Assembly: GCA_910578115.1 (NCBI GenBank)
Contig: CAJTPO010000026.1
Location: forward strand, 1-63,970
Direction of reading: 5' to 3'
Length of the DNA: 63,970 nucleotides
From: an uncultured Lachnospiraceae bacterium
GTDB taxonomy: Bacteria > Bacillota > Clostridia > Lachnospirales > Lachnospiraceae
The notes under the pieces were generated by a model. The model was not told the origin of the DNA. It was given only the letters and a program-made list of their open reading frames with translations, and did not search any database. The position numbers were made by a program, and so were the translations under genes. Position 1 is the first letter of the stretch; each line of letters opens with the position of its first letter. Below, in pieces: positions 46,258 through 53,811 of the stretch.

Positions 46258-46515
46258 ATGTTTGACGAGAAAGTGCTGCAGTGTTTTTTGAAGAACCAAT
46301 CACAGCTTTATCCGGAGCCGGTAGCTGAGATACCGGAGGAGGCGGAGGCATTTCTGGTGGACTGTATGGCGGTGGTGGTGGATTCCGTCAGGGAAGTATG
46401 GGAATTCTTTGAGGAGGAAGGGATTGACACGGAGGATGCCGACGAGGAGAGTATTCTGGAAGCCGACGAAGTATTTGAGGTCGGCGACGGCAGATATCTG
46501 ATCGTTGAAGGATAG
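46258..46515 (+). CDS. small acidic conserved-looking protein
   Basis: An 85-residue, strongly acidic protein (MFDEKVLQCFLKNQSQLYPE ... EVFEVGDGRYLIVEG) with a perfect AAAAGGAGG site before its ATG. It resembles small unassigned proteins encoded near maf in Clostridia, as I recall, but I cannot give a function. No signal peptide or membrane segment. A long hairpin begins at its stop codon. Confidence 0.75.
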   Translation: MFDEKVLQCFLKNQSQLYPEPVAEIPEEAEAFLVDCMAVVVDSVREVWEFFEEEGIDTEDADEESILEADEVFEVGDGRYLIVEG

Positions 46516-46597
46516 TGTGAAAAATCCATATGCGGCAGATTTTTCACACACAAATTTGTGCTTGCGCCCAAATTTGCAGACTGAGCAAGAATGGGGG
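46515..46597 (+). repeat. two-hairpin pseudoknot-like element (variant D)
   Basis: GTGTGAAAAATC (46515-46526) pairs with GATTTTTCACAC (46538-46549). A second stem is made of two copies of CAAATTTG (46551-46558, 46569-46576) with loop TGCTTGCGCC. Loop bases CTTGC (46561-46565) can pair with GCAAG (46585-46589), just before AATGGGGGA. The plan resembles copies A and B of the pseudoknot repeat, with a similar SD-like end, but no plus-strand gene follows. The first hairpin may also terminate the preceding gene. Confidence 0.55.
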
Positions 46598-46619
46598 ATT
46601 AATATGAGGATGCACGGAG

Positions 46620-47441
46620 TCAGATTGAAGTCTGACCGGACAGCAGCCTGCGCATCGTTTCGGCCAGTCCGTCTTTGTCGTTGTCGGATTGTGTGATGAT
46701 ATCCGCGGCCTGTTTTACCTGGTCAGGCGCATTACACATGGCAATGCCGGTGCCTGCGGCCTGCAGCATGGAGATGTCATTTTCTGCGTCTCCGGCAGCG
46801 TAGGCGTCGGAAAGGGCTACACCGAAGTGTCCGCAGACGAAACGCAGAGCGTTCCCTTTGCCGGCATCCTGTCGAAAAAGCTCCAGATACCTGTCGTTGG
46901 AATAGATGGTCTGGATTTTGCCCTGTGCCCAGTCGGAGATTGCCAGACGAAAGGCTTCCAGTCTGTTGTGGTCAAATAAATCGGCGGCGAGCATTTTGTA
47001 AGGTCCGTCGGTGAGAGCGTCCGTCAGCACAGGAGAGACCACCAGCGGCACATGGATCTTCGTGCGGTAGAAACGGATTTCCTCGTCGTCAGCGGGAGAG
47101 ACCACGGCATTTTCCTGATAGGTCTGGATATGTAAATGCTGTTTTTCAGCCTGCTTTTGCAGATAGGAAACGTAAGAGAGGGGCAGCCTTTTGGCCATAA
47201 TGGTGCGCCGGCTGTCGCAGTCATAAATCTGTGCTCCGTTATAGCAGCTAAGCAGAATGCCGGACTGATGAAGTCCGGCGTTTTCTTTCACTTCCAGAAC
47301 GCTGTCCGTCGGGCGGCCGGAAGAGAGAATAAGCTTATTGCCCGCGGCAAGAAATTCATCCAGGAAAGCTTTGGTATCGGCAGATACCAGGCTTTCATTA
47401 TTTAATAGTGTTCCATCCAGGTCGGTAAATAAGAGTTTCAT
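46620..47441 (-). CDS. Cof-type HAD-IIB phosphatase
   Basis: A 273-residue HAD-superfamily phosphatase. Motif I is LFTDLDGTLLN (nucleophile Asp), motif II ILSSGRP, motif III a Lys in the QDAGKGNALR region, motif IV GDAENDISML. The C2-type cap between motifs II and III is typical of Cof/YidA sugar-phosphate or nucleotide phosphatases. ATG 47441 begins MKLLFTDLDG as in relatives; TTG 47453 is an alternative because the AAAGGA site is far from the ATG. Substrate unknown. Confidence 0.88.
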   Translation of the reverse strand: MKLLFTDLDGTLLNNESLVSADTKAFLDEFLAAGNKLILSSGRPTDSVLEVKENAGLHQSGILLSCYNGAQIYDCDSRRTIMAKRLPLSYVSYLQKQAEKQHLHIQTYQENAVVSPADDEEIRFYRTKIHVPLVVSPVLTDALTDGPYKMLAADLFDHNRLEAFRLAISDWAQGKIQTIYSNDRYLELFRQDAGKGNALRFVCGHFGVALSDAYAAGDAENDISMLQAAGTGIAMCNAPDQVKQAADIITQSDNDKDGLAETMRRLLSGQTSI

Positions 47442-47519
47442 AGAATATGGCAATATCCTTTCCGTGAAATGATGACTGTCAGCTGTCAGGATCCGTCTGA
47501 AACAGCCTCATGATATGAG

Positions 47520-48380
47520 TCACCTGCGTCGTTGTCTGATCTGTTCCAGTAATTCTTCCGGGACAAATAGTTTACCGTAACCGGTTCCAAGATCCAGACC
47601 GGGCTTGTTGGTGCCGTGAAAATCGGAGCCGCCGCTTAGAAGCAGGCCGTATTTCCCGGCGAGGCGGCGCATATCCCGTTCATCCTGATTTGTGTAGCTG
47701 CTGTAGAAGGCTTCGATCCCCATAAGGCCCGCATCCTTCAGGGAGGCGGTCAAACGATCAAGCCGATCCTGTTCCATATGGTACAGGGGTGGGTGCGCCA
47801 GAACAGGGATGCCGCCGGCCGCCAGAATCAGAGCCACAGCCTGCGCCGGAGATACTTTTTCCCTGGGGACAAAATATTTCGTGTGATCCCCCAGATATTG
47901 GGAGAAAGCATCCTGCCGGCTCTTCACATAACCGTCTTCCAACAGATAGGAAGCGTAGTGGGCACGGGTAATGACAGCGCCGGGATTCCTGGCCTGCAGC
48001 TTCTCAAAAGTAATATCGATTCCGGCATCCTGCAGATTCTGACACATCCTGATATTCCGGTTTATGCGGGAGTTTACGAACTCATCCAGCTTTTGGCGAA
48101 AAACCGGTGAAGCGTGTGAAATATACAGTCCCAGGATGTGCACATCTTTTTTCTCATATTCGGTTGAAAATTCGATCCCGGGCACGACTTCGACAGAAGG
48201 CCGGCCGGCAGCCGCCAGTGCCCTGGCATGCGAAATGGCCTCATCCAATCCGTCTATGGTGTCGTGATCGGTCAGCGCGACTGCGCTTAATCTCTTGCTG
48301 ACGGCATAGTCCACAAGCTGTGCAGGTGTGTAACTGCCGTCGGATTTGCAGGAGTGCGTGTGCAGGTCTACCGGTTTCAT
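47520..48380 (-). CDS. PHP-domain phosphoesterase
   Basis: A 286-residue PHP protein with metal-binding motifs VDLHTHSCKSDGSYTP, ALTDHDTIDG, PGIEFSTEY, a PVLAHPPLYH segment, and SGGSDFHGTNKPG near the C-terminus. Close in layout to 3',5'-nucleoside bisphosphate phosphatases (YciV/RNase AM). GGAGG (48390-48386) precedes ATG 48380. A longer frame to 48473 only translates the repeat copy A leader and should not be counted. The leader is expected to control its translation. Confidence 0.88.
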   Translation of the reverse strand: MKPVDLHTHSCKSDGSYTPAQLVDYAVSKRLSAVALTDHDTIDGLDEAISHARALAAAGRPSVEVVPGIEFSTEYEKKDVHILGLYISHASPVFRQKLDEFVNSRINRNIRMCQNLQDAGIDITFEKLQARNPGAVITRAHYASYLLEDGYVKSRQDAFSQYLGDHTKYFVPREKVSPAQAVALILAAGGIPVLAHPPLYHMEQDRLDRLTASLKDAGLMGIEAFYSSYTNQDERDMRRLAGKYGLLLSGGSDFHGTNKPGLDLGTGYGKLFVPEELLEQIRQRRR

Positions 48381-48385
48381 GGTTT

Positions 48386-48518
48386 CCTCCATTCCGAAGC
48401 GTTTTTTGCTGAGGAACGCGTGCAGAATCTCAAATTCTGCGCTGCGATCAAAGAGTTTGGGGCGCTTCGGCACAAACTCTGGATTGAAAAATCAGCACAT
48501 CAGTGTGATTTTTCAATC
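48386..48518 (-). repeat. pseudoknot leader repeat, copy A (before the PHP gene)
   Basis: Read on the minus strand. Hairpin 1: GATTGAAAAATCA (48518-48506) with TGATTTTTCAATC (48494-48482), capped by CAC-TGAT-GTG-C. Hairpin 2: AGAGTTTG (48480-48473) with CAAACTCT (48459-48452), loop containing CCGAAGCG. Hairpin 3: GCAGAAT/ATTCTGC (48440-48422). Then CGCTTCGG (48401-48394), complementary to the hairpin 2 loop, followed by AATGGAGG and the ATG at 48380. The loop pairing would form a pseudoknot that ends two bases from AATGGAGG. Homologous to copy B over about 130 bases. Confidence 0.8.
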
Positions 48519-48556
48519 TTCTGCCTCCCCATGTGTCTGTATTATGAAAGTGTCAG

Positions 48557-48589
48557 GCCTGCCTCCCTTATGGTCTGTGGGAGGCAGGC
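48557..48589. terminator. GC-rich hairpin after the ABC-F gene
   Basis: GCCTGCCTCCC (48557-48567) pairs perfectly with GGGAGGCAGGC (48579-48589) around an 11-base loop, 28 bases after the ABC-F stop on the minus strand. There is no U-tract, so it could be a weak terminator or an RNA-stabilising end. Confidence 0.5.
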
Positions 48590-48616
48590 ACATCGGTTAC
48601 AGGAAAAGCCGCAGGA

Positions 48617-50257
48617 TCAGTCATCTTCCTCATCATTGGCAGTGCTGGTATATACGGTACGTTTTCTTGCCATTTCGTCGCTGGCCAGATATTCATCGTA
48701 AGTGGTGATTTTATCGATCAGGGTGCCGTCCGGCAGGATCTCCATGATGCGGTTGGCTGTAGTCTGCACCACCTGATGATCGTGGCAGGAGAACAGTTCT
48801 ACGCCTTTGAATTTCTTCATGCCTTCGTTCAGGGCGGTGATGGATTCCATGTCCAGATGGTTGGTAGGCTCGTCGAAGAGCAGGCAGTTGGAGCCGCTGA
48901 TCATCATCTTGGACAGCAGGCAGCGCACCTTCTCGCCGCCGGAGAGTACCTTTACTTTCTTCACACCGTCATCTCCGGCAAAGAGCATCCGCCCCAGGAA
49001 GCCGCGGACATATGTCACGTCCTTGACAGGAGAGTAGCCCATAAGCCATTCTGTGATCGTATAGCTGTTGTCAAATTCTTCGGTATTGTCCTTCGGAAAA
49101 TAGGCCTGTGAAGTGGTGACGCCCCATTTATAGGTGCCTTCGTCAGGTTCCATCTCTCCCATCAGGATCTTGAACAGGGTAGTCTTGGCAAGCTCGTTTC
49201 CGCCTACGAATGCAATCTTGTCGTCGTGGCCGACGATAAAGGAGATATTGTCAAGTACCTTCTCGCCGTTAATGGTCTTGCTGAGATTTTCCACTGTGAG
49301 TACTTCGTTGCCGATCTCACGCTCGGGCCTGAAATCAATGTAGGGATATTTTCTGCTGGAAGGACGTATGTCGTCCAGCTCGATCTTTTCCAGGGCACGT
49401 TTCCTGGATGTAGCCTGTTTGGATTTGGAAGCATTGGCAGAAAAACGGGAGATGAACTCCTGTAATTCCCTGATCTGTTCCTCTTTCTTCTTATTGGCTT
49501 CCTTGCGCTGCTTGATGATCAGCTGGCTGGATTCATACCAGAAATCATAGTTGCCGGCATAAAGCTGAATCTTGCCATAATCGATATCTGCGATGTGGGT
49601 GCAGACTTTATTCAGGAAATAACGGTCGTGGGAGACCGCGATTACCGTGTTGTCAAAATTGATCAGGAATTCCTCCAGCCATGCGATGGCATCCAGATCC
49701 AAATGGTTGGTAGGCTCGTCCAAAAGCAGGATGTCGGGATTGCCGAAAAGTGCCTTGGCAAGCAGGACTTTAACCTTCTCGTTACCGTTTAAGTCAGCCA
49801 TCATGCTGTAGTGCAGTTCCGTGCCGATGCCCAGGCCGTTCAAGAGCATGGCGGCATTTGAATCAGCATCCCAGCCGTCCATCTCGGCGAATTCTGCCTC
49901 CAGCTCACTGGCGCGGATACCGTCCTCATCGGAGAAATCCTCCTTGGCATAAATAGCGTCTTTCTCCTTCATGATCTGATAGAGCCGTTCATTTCCCATA
50001 ATGACAGTGTCCATGACAGGATAGGCATCGTATTTAAAGTGATCCTGCTCCAGGACGGAGAGACGCTGACCGGGCGTGATCGATACGTCGCCGTTTGTGG
50101 TTTCCAGCGCACCGGAGAGAATTTTCAGGAAGGTGGACTTGCCGGCGCCATTGGCGCCGATCAGACCGTAACAGTTCCCTTCTGTGAATTTGATATTTAC
50201 GTCTTCGAAGAGCGCTTTTTTTCCTACGCGTAGTGTTACGTTGTTTGCTTGAATCAT
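48617..50257 (-). CDS. ABC-F family ribosome-associated ATPase (YbiT/YkpA-like)
   Basis: A 546-residue protein of two ABC ATPase halves joined by a charged linker and lacking membrane segments. First half: Walker A GLIGANGAGKST, signature-like LNGNEKVKV, Walker B DILLLDEPTNHLD. Second half: FVGGNELAKTTLFK in place of a normal Walker A, then LSGGEKVR and LLFDEPTNHLD. The odd first signature and second P-loop are features I recall from the YbiT branch. ABC-F proteins act on the ribosome E site to relieve stalled translation or drug binding. The acidic C-terminus ends NDEEDD. Confidence 0.9.
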   Translation of the reverse strand: MIQANNVTLRVGKKALFEDVNIKFTEGNCYGLIGANGAGKSTFLKILSGALETTNGDVSITPGQRLSVLEQDHFKYDAYPVMDTVIMGNERLYQIMKEKDAIYAKEDFSDEDGIRASELEAEFAEMDGWDADSNAAMLLNGLGIGTELHYSMMADLNGNEKVKVLLAKALFGNPDILLLDEPTNHLDLDAIAWLEEFLINFDNTVIAVSHDRYFLNKVCTHIADIDYGKIQLYAGNYDFWYESSQLIIKQRKEANKKKEEQIRELQEFISRFSANASKSKQATSRKRALEKIELDDIRPSSRKYPYIDFRPEREIGNEVLTVENLSKTINGEKVLDNISFIVGHDDKIAFVGGNELAKTTLFKILMGEMEPDEGTYKWGVTTSQAYFPKDNTEEFDNSYTITEWLMGYSPVKDVTYVRGFLGRMLFAGDDGVKKVKVLSGGEKVRCLLSKMMISGSNCLLFDEPTNHLDMESITALNEGMKKFKGVELFSCHDHQVVQTTANRIMEILPDGTLIDKITTYDEYLASDEMARKRTVYTSTANDEEDD

Positions 50258-50346
50258 GTTAAACCCTCTGTTTTTCTATAATTTGCATATTAATGAAGTC
50301 ACTTCTATCATTATACACAACATAGCTGTTTTTTCAAGGAAAAGCA

Positions 50347-51414
50347 TCAGAGGACTTCCAGATAATCTCTGTCCGGTAAAGCGGGGAATGCAGCGTGGGG
50401 CAGGGTCTGGTACCAGAAGGCTACGGAGGCGATATCGTCCTGCAGGGGCAGATAACGTCCGCCGCTTCTCCAGCCAAGCGCCTGGATCGTAACCCTGAGC
50501 CGTTTACGGAACCGGATCGGATCGGTGAGATGCCAGCGATACATGCCGAACCGGAATTGACTGCTGTAGAGCCTGTCCGGTGTGATCACCTGATGCAGTC
50601 CGCTGTAAGGAGTAGAGAAGGTACAATAATGGTCGTGACTGACCGGATCCTCGAAATTGTAAGAACCACAGAAATAGTCTTCCGTACCGGTTCCGCAGAT
50701 CGTAGGATAATCACGGTCATCGTCCAGATAGAACTTGATTTCACCTTCGCCCCACCAGCCGCGGTTATTCACGCCCCAGGCCATATAGGTGCCGACATAG
50801 TGCCCCATGCCTTCCACGCCGTCCAGAATCGTGTATACTTCTTGATAGGGAAGCGGATTTACACGGCGGAACTGGGCGTGGAAATAAGCGCAGTTTTCCG
50901 GGATATCCTTCAATTCATAGTCTATCTGATAGTAATAGGTGACGGGCTCTTCGGAGCGGTTCTCGAGCGTAATGCGGCATTCTTCGCGAAAAGGCATCTG
51001 CCAGTAACAGTTAAATGCGCTTCCGGGGTTCACGCAAACGGCCAGAGAGGAGAGCTGTGCATATTCATTCCAGCCGGAGGCGAAGAAATCACCTACGGGA
51101 CACTCTACGGAAGGCTGCCGGTCGCCGTCCCAGTAAAACCGGATGATCGCATCGCGCCATTTTCCGGTTGGCGTCATCCAGATATGGTTGATCATGCCGG
51201 AGCCGGTTATATGGGCAATCTCAAAGGTTTCTCCGGGCGGGATGATAATGTAGGGGTTTACTTTCCAGCCGGTGCCAAGATCGCGGGCTGCCGCCCTGGC
51301 GGTTCCGTTCTCCAGCGGACACATGCCGCCTTCCCCGGGATTGCCCGTGAAATGTTCCGGACAGATAGAGCGGGAGCAGGCATCGGAAAGACAGGTTAAT
51401 GTAGCCAGATTCAT
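50347..51414 (-). CDS. GH172 (DUF2961) furanoside hydrolase
   Basis: A 355-residue protein matching DUF2961, now family GH172, whose members act on alpha-D-arabinofuranosides, alpha-D-fructofuranosides or difructose dianhydrides. Seen motifs: GSGMINHIWMTPTGKW, FFASGWNEYAQLSS, YMAWGVNNRGWWGEGEIKFYLDDD, and GTGTEDYFCGSYNF, the Glu region thought catalytic. No signal peptide. GGAGGATTTAT selects ATG 51414 over the longer frame to 51501. It is divergent from the LacI gene across operator O1, so probably belongs to its regulon. Confidence 0.85.
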   Translation of the reverse strand: MNLATLTCLSDACSRSICPEHFTGNPGEGGMCPLENGTARAAARDLGTGWKVNPYIIIPPGETFEIAHITGSGMINHIWMTPTGKWRDAIIRFYWDGDRQPSVECPVGDFFASGWNEYAQLSSLAVCVNPGSAFNCYWQMPFREECRITLENRSEEPVTYYYQIDYELKDIPENCAYFHAQFRRVNPLPYQEVYTILDGVEGMGHYVGTYMAWGVNNRGWWGEGEIKFYLDDDRDYPTICGTGTEDYFCGSYNFEDPVSHDHYCTFSTPYSGLHQVITPDRLYSSQFRFGMYRWHLTDPIRFRKRLRVTIQALGWRSGGRYLPLQDDIASVAFWYQTLPHAAFPALPDRDYLEVL

Positions 51415-51527
51415 ATAAATCCTCCATTCTTTAAATTTCCATGGTGCATTTCCATACATGGCAGTACCTTTCGTGAGACGTTCCGACCATGTATAATGCA
51501 CGTTGCCGTGTTGGTTTTTATCAAATA

Positions 51528-51541
51528 TGACATCGATGCCA
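51528..51541. promoter_or_regulatory. operator O1 for the LacI-family regulator
   Basis: TGACATCGATGCCA, a near-perfect palindrome centred on CG as in LacI-family operators. It lies in the divergent region between the GH172 gene and the lacI-type gene. Its reverse complement is identical to O2. Confidence 0.7.
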
Positions 51542-51714
51542 TAAGAGTATCATTGCAGGAGCGGCATGTCAATATGATCAGGCAAAAAAGTCAAAATGAT
51601 ACTTGAAAAAGTTAAAAATTTTGATAATATCCATAATAGAGATTATACGAAAATAATAGATAAATAAAAATGGCAGGTATGGAGGAATGCGGCATACCGG
51701 AGAGGCGGGATCAG

Positions 51715-52752
51715 ATGAGCAATATTTATGATATCGGCAGGGAGACGGGCCTTTCGCCGTCTACGGTTGCAAGAGCCCTGAGTGGGAAAGGATACTGCAG
51801 CGAGGCGGCCAGAATCAAGGTGCAGAAGGCGGCGAAGAAGCTGAACTATGTGCCGGTTCAGGCGGCGAAGAGTCTGAAAAGTAAGATAACCAGGAAGGTA
51901 ATGTTCTGTATTCCGGATATATATAATCCGTATTACTTTGACATGATTCGGGAAGTGAACCGGGTTCTCGAGCAGAGCGGTTATTATATGATACTGGTGC
52001 ATACAGGCCATGATGCGAAGAAGGAGTTGGAGATCGTAGATACTTTAAAGGAGAGATTTGTGGACGGCATGATCATCCTCTCTTTCCATTTTGACGATAA
52101 ATTAATGGACAGGATCCGGACCTGCGGTCTGCCGGTGGTTCTGACGAACCGGTGCGACGGCTATGACGACGAGGAGAATTTTGACTGTGCATATGTGGAT
52201 TATATGAGAGCGGCTTACATAGCGACCGAGTATCTGTTGAAGAAGGGACATAAGAAAGTGGGGCTGCTGGTGGGAGACATCAGGGAGCAGATGGGGTATG
52301 AGAGACTGGAGGGATACCAGCGGGCGCTTCGGGATGCAGGCGTCGCCTGTGAGGAAGACTTGATCATTTATTCCGATTTTACCAGGGCTGGCGGTTATGT
52401 CCGCTTCTTGGAGTATTTGGAGAAAAAGGGCCTGCAGATGTCCGGACTTGTGGCCTGCAATGATCTGATGGGGATCGGGTGTATTCAGGCATGCAGGGAG
52501 CGGGGAATCGTTCTTCCAGGACAGCTGTCTATCGTGACGCTTGACAATACGGATTACTGTTCCTGTACCTATCCGGAGTTGACTTCTGTGGATATGCGGC
52601 AGACTCAGGTGGGACAGAATGCGGCAGAGCTGTTGATGGAACGGATCAGAGAGAGACGGAGATACACGAAGATGATCTCTTTGATGCCAAGACTGGTGGA
52701 GAGAAATTCCGTGCTGGATTTGACGACGGGGAAAGAGAAGTCGTCGATTTAG
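51715..52752 (+). CDS. LacI-family transcriptional regulator
   Basis: A 345-residue repressor-type protein. Residues about 1-50 form the LacI helix-turn-helix (IYDIGRETGLSPSTVARALSGKGYCSEAARIKVQKAAKKLNY, then the hinge VPVQAAKSLKS). The rest is a periplasmic-binding-protein fold (LVACNDLMGIGCIQACRERGI, VDMRQTQVGQNAAELL). The effector sugar is unknown. AGAGGCGGG precedes ATG 51715; the longer frame from 51670 lacks a site. Operators O1-O3 flank the gene, so it probably controls itself, GH172 and the transporter-GH127-fucI genes. Confidence 0.92.
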   Translation: MSNIYDIGRETGLSPSTVARALSGKGYCSEAARIKVQKAAKKLNYVPVQAAKSLKSKITRKVMFCIPDIYNPYYFDMIREVNRVLEQSGYYMILVHTGHDAKKELEIVDTLKERFVDGMIILSFHFDDKLMDRIRTCGLPVVLTNRCDGYDDEENFDCAYVDYMRAAYIATEYLLKKGHKKVGLLVGDIREQMGYERLEGYQRALRDAGVACEEDLIIYSDFTRAGGYVRFLEYLEKKGLQMSGLVACNDLMGIGCIQACRERGIVLPGQLSIVTLDNTDYCSCTYPELTSVDMRQTQVGQNAAELLMERIRERRRYTKMISLMPRLVERNSVLDLTTGKEKSSI

Positions 52753-52858
52753 ACGGGCAGATTGCAGGCAGATGCCGTACTGCAGGTGTCAAACTGCGAC
52801 GGGGACAGAGTCCAGGCCGGCAGGATGTAATTTGTGGAGCTCTGATGACAGGGATCGA

Positions 52859-53070
52859 AAATTATTTCACCTGTGCGGTTGGACGCCTCAAAGAGCATCC
52901 AACCTGACTTCCGTATTCGTAAAACCCGTGCTTAAGCACTCCCTGCGTCTGCTTTGGCATCCGCGTTTTACTCATTTGGAAGTGGGGTGCTAATCTAACA
53001 GCCTGTCGGAATTGCCATAAATGGCATACAGACAAATCATTGGATTGCAACCGCACAGGTGGAAATTATT
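52859..53070. mobile_element. MITE-like element with 8-bp target duplications
   Basis: The direct repeats AAATTATT (52859-52866 and 53063-53070) flank inverted ends TCACCTGTGCGGTTG (52867-52881) and CAACCGCACAGGTGG (53048-53062), 14 of 15 matching. The 196-bp body codes for nothing. It is full of internal pairings: GGTTGGACGC with GCATCCAACC, ACTTCC with GGAAGT, GTAAAAC with GTTTTAC, GTGCTTAAGCAC, TGCCA with TGGCA. An 8-bp duplication is common for several IS families; the source transposase is not in the window. The other bases of 52753-53290 carry operators and a promoter but no gene. Confidence 0.8.
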
Positions 53071-53094
53071 CGGCGTGTGATTTTGGAGATAAAA

Positions 53095-53108
53095 TGGCAT
53101 CGATGTCA
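53095..53108. promoter_or_regulatory. operator O2 for the LacI-family regulator
   Basis: TGGCATCGATGTCA, the exact reverse complement of O1. It lies about 96 bases upstream of the -35 of the transporter promoter and 162 bases from O3, an arrangement compatible with a repression loop. Confidence 0.65.
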
Positions 53109-53190
53109 CTAAGAATAATGCATTATGAATAAAATGGAAATGATATTATTGTGCAAAATAATGGAAAATTTTGGAAAATATAAAAACGTA

Positions 53191-53220
53191 TTGGCGTAAT
53201 TGATAATAAATGTTTATAAT
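53191..53220 (+). promoter_or_regulatory. promoter of the second transporter locus
   Basis: TTGGCG (53191-53196) and TATAAT (53215-53220) with an 18-base spacer. The start near 53227 is about 30 bases before O3, so a bound repressor would block elongation. Confidence 0.6.
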
Positions 53221-53256
53221 GGGACCACGGAAACGGAATTCTTTTTACTAAAAATA

Positions 53257-53270
53257 TGACATCGATGTTA
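53257..53270. promoter_or_regulatory. operator O3 for the LacI-family regulator
   Basis: TGACATCGATGTTA, matching O1 at 13 of 14 positions, placed just downstream of the predicted transcription start and upstream of the remnant binding-protein gene. Confidence 0.7.
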
Positions 53271-53279
53271 CACGAACCA

Positions 53280-53485
53280 CACTATGGGAAATGGAGGATA
53301 ATAATACGCTTGCCCTGATCAATACGGATGTCACAAGCGTGACCGCCACTAATTTCTCCAAGTGGGTTACAGAGGGTGGTGCAGAGGCTGAATGGGAAAG
53401 CCATCTGAGTGCGCTGCAGAATGCCGGTATGCCGGAAGCGATTGAGGTCATTCAGAAACAGTATGAAGCTTATAAAGGAAACTAG
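53280..53485 (+). pseudogene. remnant of a sugar-binding lipoprotein gene (C-terminal end only)
   Basis: An open frame of 64 codons reads ALINTDVTSVTATNFSKWV then TEGGAEAEWESHLSALQNAG and PEAIEVIQKQYEAYKGN. This is the characteristic C-terminus of large extracellular solute-binding proteins of LplA/YtcQ type. The first ATG (53291) lies inside GGAGGATAATA, which looks like the old ribosome site, so a deletion seems to have joined the leader to the last ~58 codons. Signal peptide and sugar-binding lobes are gone. The two permease genes downstream are intact. Confidence 0.8.
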
Positions 53486-53800
53486 TGTACTGAAACCTTC
53501 GTGAAAATATTTCGGTCTGTTTTCCTGATTGTACAAGTCCAGAATACCTGGCGCAGCCCGCTGCGTCTCCGTTTCTGAACCTGCACTTTCGAAAAAATAT
53601 CCTCGAAAATTTACACAGGAACTTCAAGTACGGAATACTGGTACAACGAATACTAAGCAACTGGCACCTTGATTTGCCTGATTGTTCAGCTACGGCGTTG
53701 TCGTCAATCGCCGTAGCCACCGCTACGACTCTTTCCTTCGCTTTGCATCTGAAACAATCATTCTGTGTCAATGTACCAGAAACTTAATTTTCATTGTACT
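53486..53800. repeat. probable dispersed-repeat insert between the remnant and the permease
   Basis: About 315 non-coding bases. GCTACGGCG and CGCCGTAGC form a perfect 9-bp stem near 53691-53719, nested within TGATTGTTCAG facing CTGAAACAATCA. CCAGAATACCTGG is another palindrome. An open frame on the minus strand spans most of it without resembling a known domain, which fits a degenerate repeat rather than a gene. GTGTACTG and TTGTACTG occur near the two ends. No clean target duplication was found. Confidence 0.45.
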
Positions 53801-53811
53801 GGATGTTACGG

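Noticed and set aside
48381..48473. N-terminal extension of the PHP protein
   Set aside because: It translates repeat copy A; GGAGG followed by ATG 48380 and the conserved VDLHTHS start show the real N-terminus.
52753..52858. Possible terminator after the LacI gene
   Set aside because: No stable stem followed by a T-tract could be found in this stretch.
53448..53771. 107-codon minus-strand frame in the 53.5-kb repeat
   Set aside because: Low-quality composition with many Cys/Arg, no ribosome site, and overlap with inverted repeats; treated as a shadow frame.
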